Positions 62,180 through 64,000 of a DNA stretch of 64,000 nt are shown in pieces. This stretch comes from Bacillota bacterium. Its GTDB lineage: Bacteria; Bacillota; UBA5301. The notes beneath the pieces were generated by a model, which saw only the letters and a list, made by a program, of their open reading frames with translations, was not told the origin of the DNA and did no database searches. Position 1 is the first letter of the stretch, and every line of letters starts with the position of its first letter. The DNA is taken from NCBI GenBank assembly GCA_017656135.1, contig JACDOJ010000003.1, positions 1-64,000 on the forward strand, read 5' to 3'. Made by a program: the position numbers and the translations under genes.

Positions 62180-63111
62180 CCTACGATCTCCTTTACCTTG
62201 GAATTGTCAGGCTTGTGAACGGCTATTCTCTGTAGCAGTTCAGGATGGAGCAGTGCCTTGTAGGTGCCGTCATCACTGAGCGGCCGATCGTGAATCCCGA
62301 TTACCGCATTGGCGACCCCAAGGGTTTCGCCGCCGTAGTGCACCTGAAGAAAGTCGGGTTTAATCCCAACCAAGAGACCGTTGTTCTGCCCTAAAGTGGT
62401 GTAGGGGATCAGCCGAACCCGGGTCGACCAGGGCGAATCGTACACCAGCTCAGACACCCTGGTAAGCTCCCCGCTGCTGGCCGCAGCCACCAAAGCTTGC
62501 AGGTTAGGATCTGTGGCTTCAGCGAAGAGAGCCGATTCCACTATCACCACCGGGACCCCTGACAAAGGATCTCGCAGGCTGTTGCCGGTATCCAAGAGTG
62601 CAGTGGTCTGAAAACGCTCCGGCCCCAACCTAATCTCCAGCGGCACCCGCAAAGTCTTCTCCCAAAGCCAGTTCTGAACGATATTCCAGCCGATTTCACC
62701 GGTGAGCAGCACGGTCAGGATGGATACCACCGGTCCGGACCAGTCCAGGCCAGTGAGGCTCTGGACCGCCAGGCCGCAGCCGGCTGAAAAAAAGGCCAAC
62801 CCGTAGAAGTACCCAGCTAGTTTCAATCCGTTCTTGAGACTATTGGGTTTGAAAAGCACCACCAAGAGAACTAAGGAGAAACCGATGACCACCGCCGGAT
62901 TAACCAGCAGCCTGAGAGAGGGAAAAAGACCATAAGTGGCCAGATCCACCAGGATGTCATAGGCAGCGAATAACAAGGCGCCGGCCAGCAAACGGCTGGA
63001 CTTGACCTTGTAACCGGTAATCATTTTGGTCGCCCAGAGAAGGACATATCCCTGGACGGTCAAAAGGGTAAACAAGTATGAATATGCGTAGAGGTTAATC
63101 CGAAACGTCAT
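62176..63111 (-). CDS. spoIIGA: Sigma-E processing peptidase SpoIIGA
   Basis: Membrane aspartic protease that cleaves pro-sigmaE after the SpoIIR signal. 311 residues: five transmembrane helices in the first 155, then a protease domain with the catalytic [14 protein letters not shown] near 173-186. The ATG at 63111 has GGAGAG seven bases upstream; a longer in-frame start is not supported. It lies between ftsZ and sigE as in Bacillus. A hairpin occupies its leader. Confidence 0.95.
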   Translation of the reverse strand: MTFRINLYAYSYLFTLLTVQGYVLLWATKMITGYKVKSSRLLAGALLFAAYDILVDLATYGLFPSLRLLVNPAVVIGFSLVLLVVLFKPNSLKNGLKLAGYFYGLAFFSAGCGLAVQSLTGLDWSGPVVSILTVLLTGEIGWNIVQNWLWEKTLRVPLEIRLGPERFQTTALLDTGNSLRDPLSGVPVVIVESALFAEATDPNLQALVAAASSGELTRVSELVYDSPWSTRVRLIPYTTLGQNNGLLVGIKPDFLQVHYGGETLGVANAVIGIHDRPLSDDGTYKALLHPELLQRIAVHKPDNSKVKEIVG

Positions 63112-63126
63112 CTTAGCTCTCCACTT

Positions 63127-63156
63127 GAAACCATACCCTAGATGGGAAATGGTTTC
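63127..63156 (-). repeat. Inverted repeat in the spoIIGA leader
   Basis: GAAACCAT and ATGGTTTC form a perfect 8-bp stem around a 14-base loop that contains a further CCC/GGG. It lies between the ftsZ terminator and the spoIIGA ribosome-binding site. No T-run follows and no 0A box was found here. Confidence 0.5.
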
Positions 63157-63166
63157 CTTCCTAACC

Positions 63167-63198
63167 AAAAAGAAAGAGACTCCCCGCTTGAGGGAGCC
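63167..63198 (-). terminator. Probable Rho-independent terminator after ftsZ
   Basis: On the minus strand GGCTCCC and GGGGAGTC (63198-63178) form a stem with one G-U pair, followed by a T-rich tract (TCTTTCTTTTT). Confidence 0.65.
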
Positions 63199-63215
63199 TT
63201 CGCTACTCTTCCACG

Positions 63216-64000
63216 CTACCTGCGGCGTAAAAAAGCCGGTATATCCAGGTCATCACTGGCGAAGGGCTTGATTTCAAGGCCCTGGGCTTTGTCCTTGGAC
63301 TGCTCAGGCTTTTCGCTTACATCAAATCCGGTGGCAATGACGGTGACCCTAACCTCATCCTTTAGACTCTCATCGATCACCGCCCCGAAAATAATGTTGG
63401 CATCTGGATCGGCGGCCTTAGCGATGATCTCAGCTGCCTCATTGACCTCGAAGAGGCCCAGGTCGGCTCCGCCGGTGATATTCAAGAGCACTCCTTTGGC
63501 TCCTTCGATGGAAGCCTCCAACAGCGGACTGCTGATGGCGGCGGTGGCAGCTTCGGCAGCCCTGTGTTCGCCGGACCGGACACCGATACCCATCAGCGCT
63601 GAACCGGCGGAGGACATGATCGTTTTCACATCGGCAAAATCCAGGTTGATCAAACCAGGTATCGTAATTAGGTCAGAAATTCCCTGCACACCCTGGCGCA
63701 GGACATCATCGGCCACCTTAAATGCCTCCAGAACCGAGGTCTTTTTCTCCACAACCTGTAAGAGCCGATCATTGGGGATGGTGATCAAGGTGTCCACTTT
63801 GTCCTTCAGGTTGGCTATTCCCATCTCAGCTTGACGTAACCGCCTACGTCCCTCAAAGGTAAAAGGTTTGGTGACAACACCTACAGTCAAAGCCCCAACT
63901 TCCCGGGCAACCTCAGCAACTATAGGCGCTCCTCCGGTCCCCGTTCCGCCGCCCATGCCGGCGGTGATGAAGACCATGTCCGAGCCTTCCAAGAGTTCCC
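63216..64000 (-). CDS. ftsZ: Cell division protein FtsZ (5' end outside the window)
   Basis: Tubulin-like GTPase that forms the division ring. The visible 260 or so C-terminal residues include the tubulin signature [12 protein letters not shown], the [15 protein letters not shown] region with the T7 loop, and the C-terminal conserved peptide [12 protein letters not shown] that binds FtsA/SepF. The N-terminal portion lies beyond the right edge. It is followed by a terminator and spoIIGA. Confidence 0.95.
   Translation of the reverse strand, partial: ELLEGSDMVFITAGMGGGTGTGGAPIVAEVAREVGALTVGVVTKPFTFEGRRRLRQAEMGIANLKDKVDTLITIPNDRLLQVVEKKTSVLEAFKVADDVLRQGVQGISDLITIPGLINLDFADVKTIMSSAGSALMGIGVRSGEHRAAEAATAAISSPLLEASIEGAKGVLLNITGGADLGLFEVNEAAEIIAKAADPDANIIFGAVIDESLKDEVRVTVIATGFDVSEKPEQSKDKAQGLEIKPFASDDLDIPAFLRRR

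Overview
The window is a 64 kb chromosomal piece from an endospore-forming member of the Bacillota, most likely class Clostridia. It carries spo0A, spoIIGA-sigE, sigG, spoIIR and a SpoIIP-like gene, Gram-positive gene orders (yicC to rpe; ftsK-ymfK-rodZ), T-box regulation, moderate to high GC, and many GTG and TTG starts. An ATP-sulfurylase-like gene, acetyl-CoA synthetase, cobalamin adenosyltransferase and a Rex-like operator fit an anaerobe. The species cannot be named from sequence alone. There is no prophage, integrase, transposase, CRISPR array or rRNA. ftsZ is cut by the right edge.

Layout. 15-5127 (minus): pncC, a short FtsH-like protease, a membrane-anchored unknown, pgsA, rimO (apparently ATA-started) and cobO. 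5264-7983 (plus): a two-gene SNF2 helicase cassette. 7980-25875 (minus): the housekeeping cluster yicC-mihF-remA-gmk-rpoZ-coaBC-priA-def-fmt-DUF116-yugP-rsmB, then rlmN-stp-prkC-rsgA-rpe. Between rsmB and rlmN this cluster is interrupted by spo0A, a plus-strand tRNA-Pro with its own promoter and terminator, and trxB. 25938-35979 (minus): Ca2+ P-type ATPase, a YngI-like acyl-CoA ligase behind a T-box, a TrpP-like transporter with a TRAP-like leader, and a second SNF2 cassette of three genes, one of them membrane-bound. 36136-38852 (plus): a BtuFCD/FecBCD-type ABC importer. 38829-45323 (minus): murC, a degenerate SpoIIP-like gene, an unusual ATP sulfurylase and acs. 45533-47594 (plus): a LytS/LytT-type two-component pair. 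47583-64000 (minus): nudix, UPF0182, hslO, glyS, rodZ, ymfK, ftsK, pgeF, nrdR, ylmC, spoIIR, sigG, an L,D-transpeptidase, sigE, spoIIGA and ftsZ.

Function. Most of the window is core biology: translation (fmt, def, rsmB, rlmN, rsgA, glyS, rimO), nucleotide and cofactor supply (gmk, coaBC, nrdR), envelope and division (murC, ftsK, ftsZ, rodZ, pgsA, prkC/stp) and early sporulation control.

The most notable points are these. (1) A complete T-box, best read as leucine-specific, stands in front of a YngI-like acyl-CoA ligase, suggesting leucine rescue from isovalerate by reductive carboxylation. (2) Nine (G/U)AG triplets overlie the ribosome-binding site of trpP. (3) There are two paralogous SNF2 helicase plus coiled-coil partner cassettes of unknown role. 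(4) The ATP sulfurylase homologue lacks the arginine of its QTRNP motif, carries about 190 extra C-terminal residues, and lies behind Rex-like and CRP/FNR-like palindromes. (5) spo0A has moved into the priA-rpe cluster. (6) An L,D-transpeptidase is wedged between sigE and sigG with its own sigmaE-like promoter.
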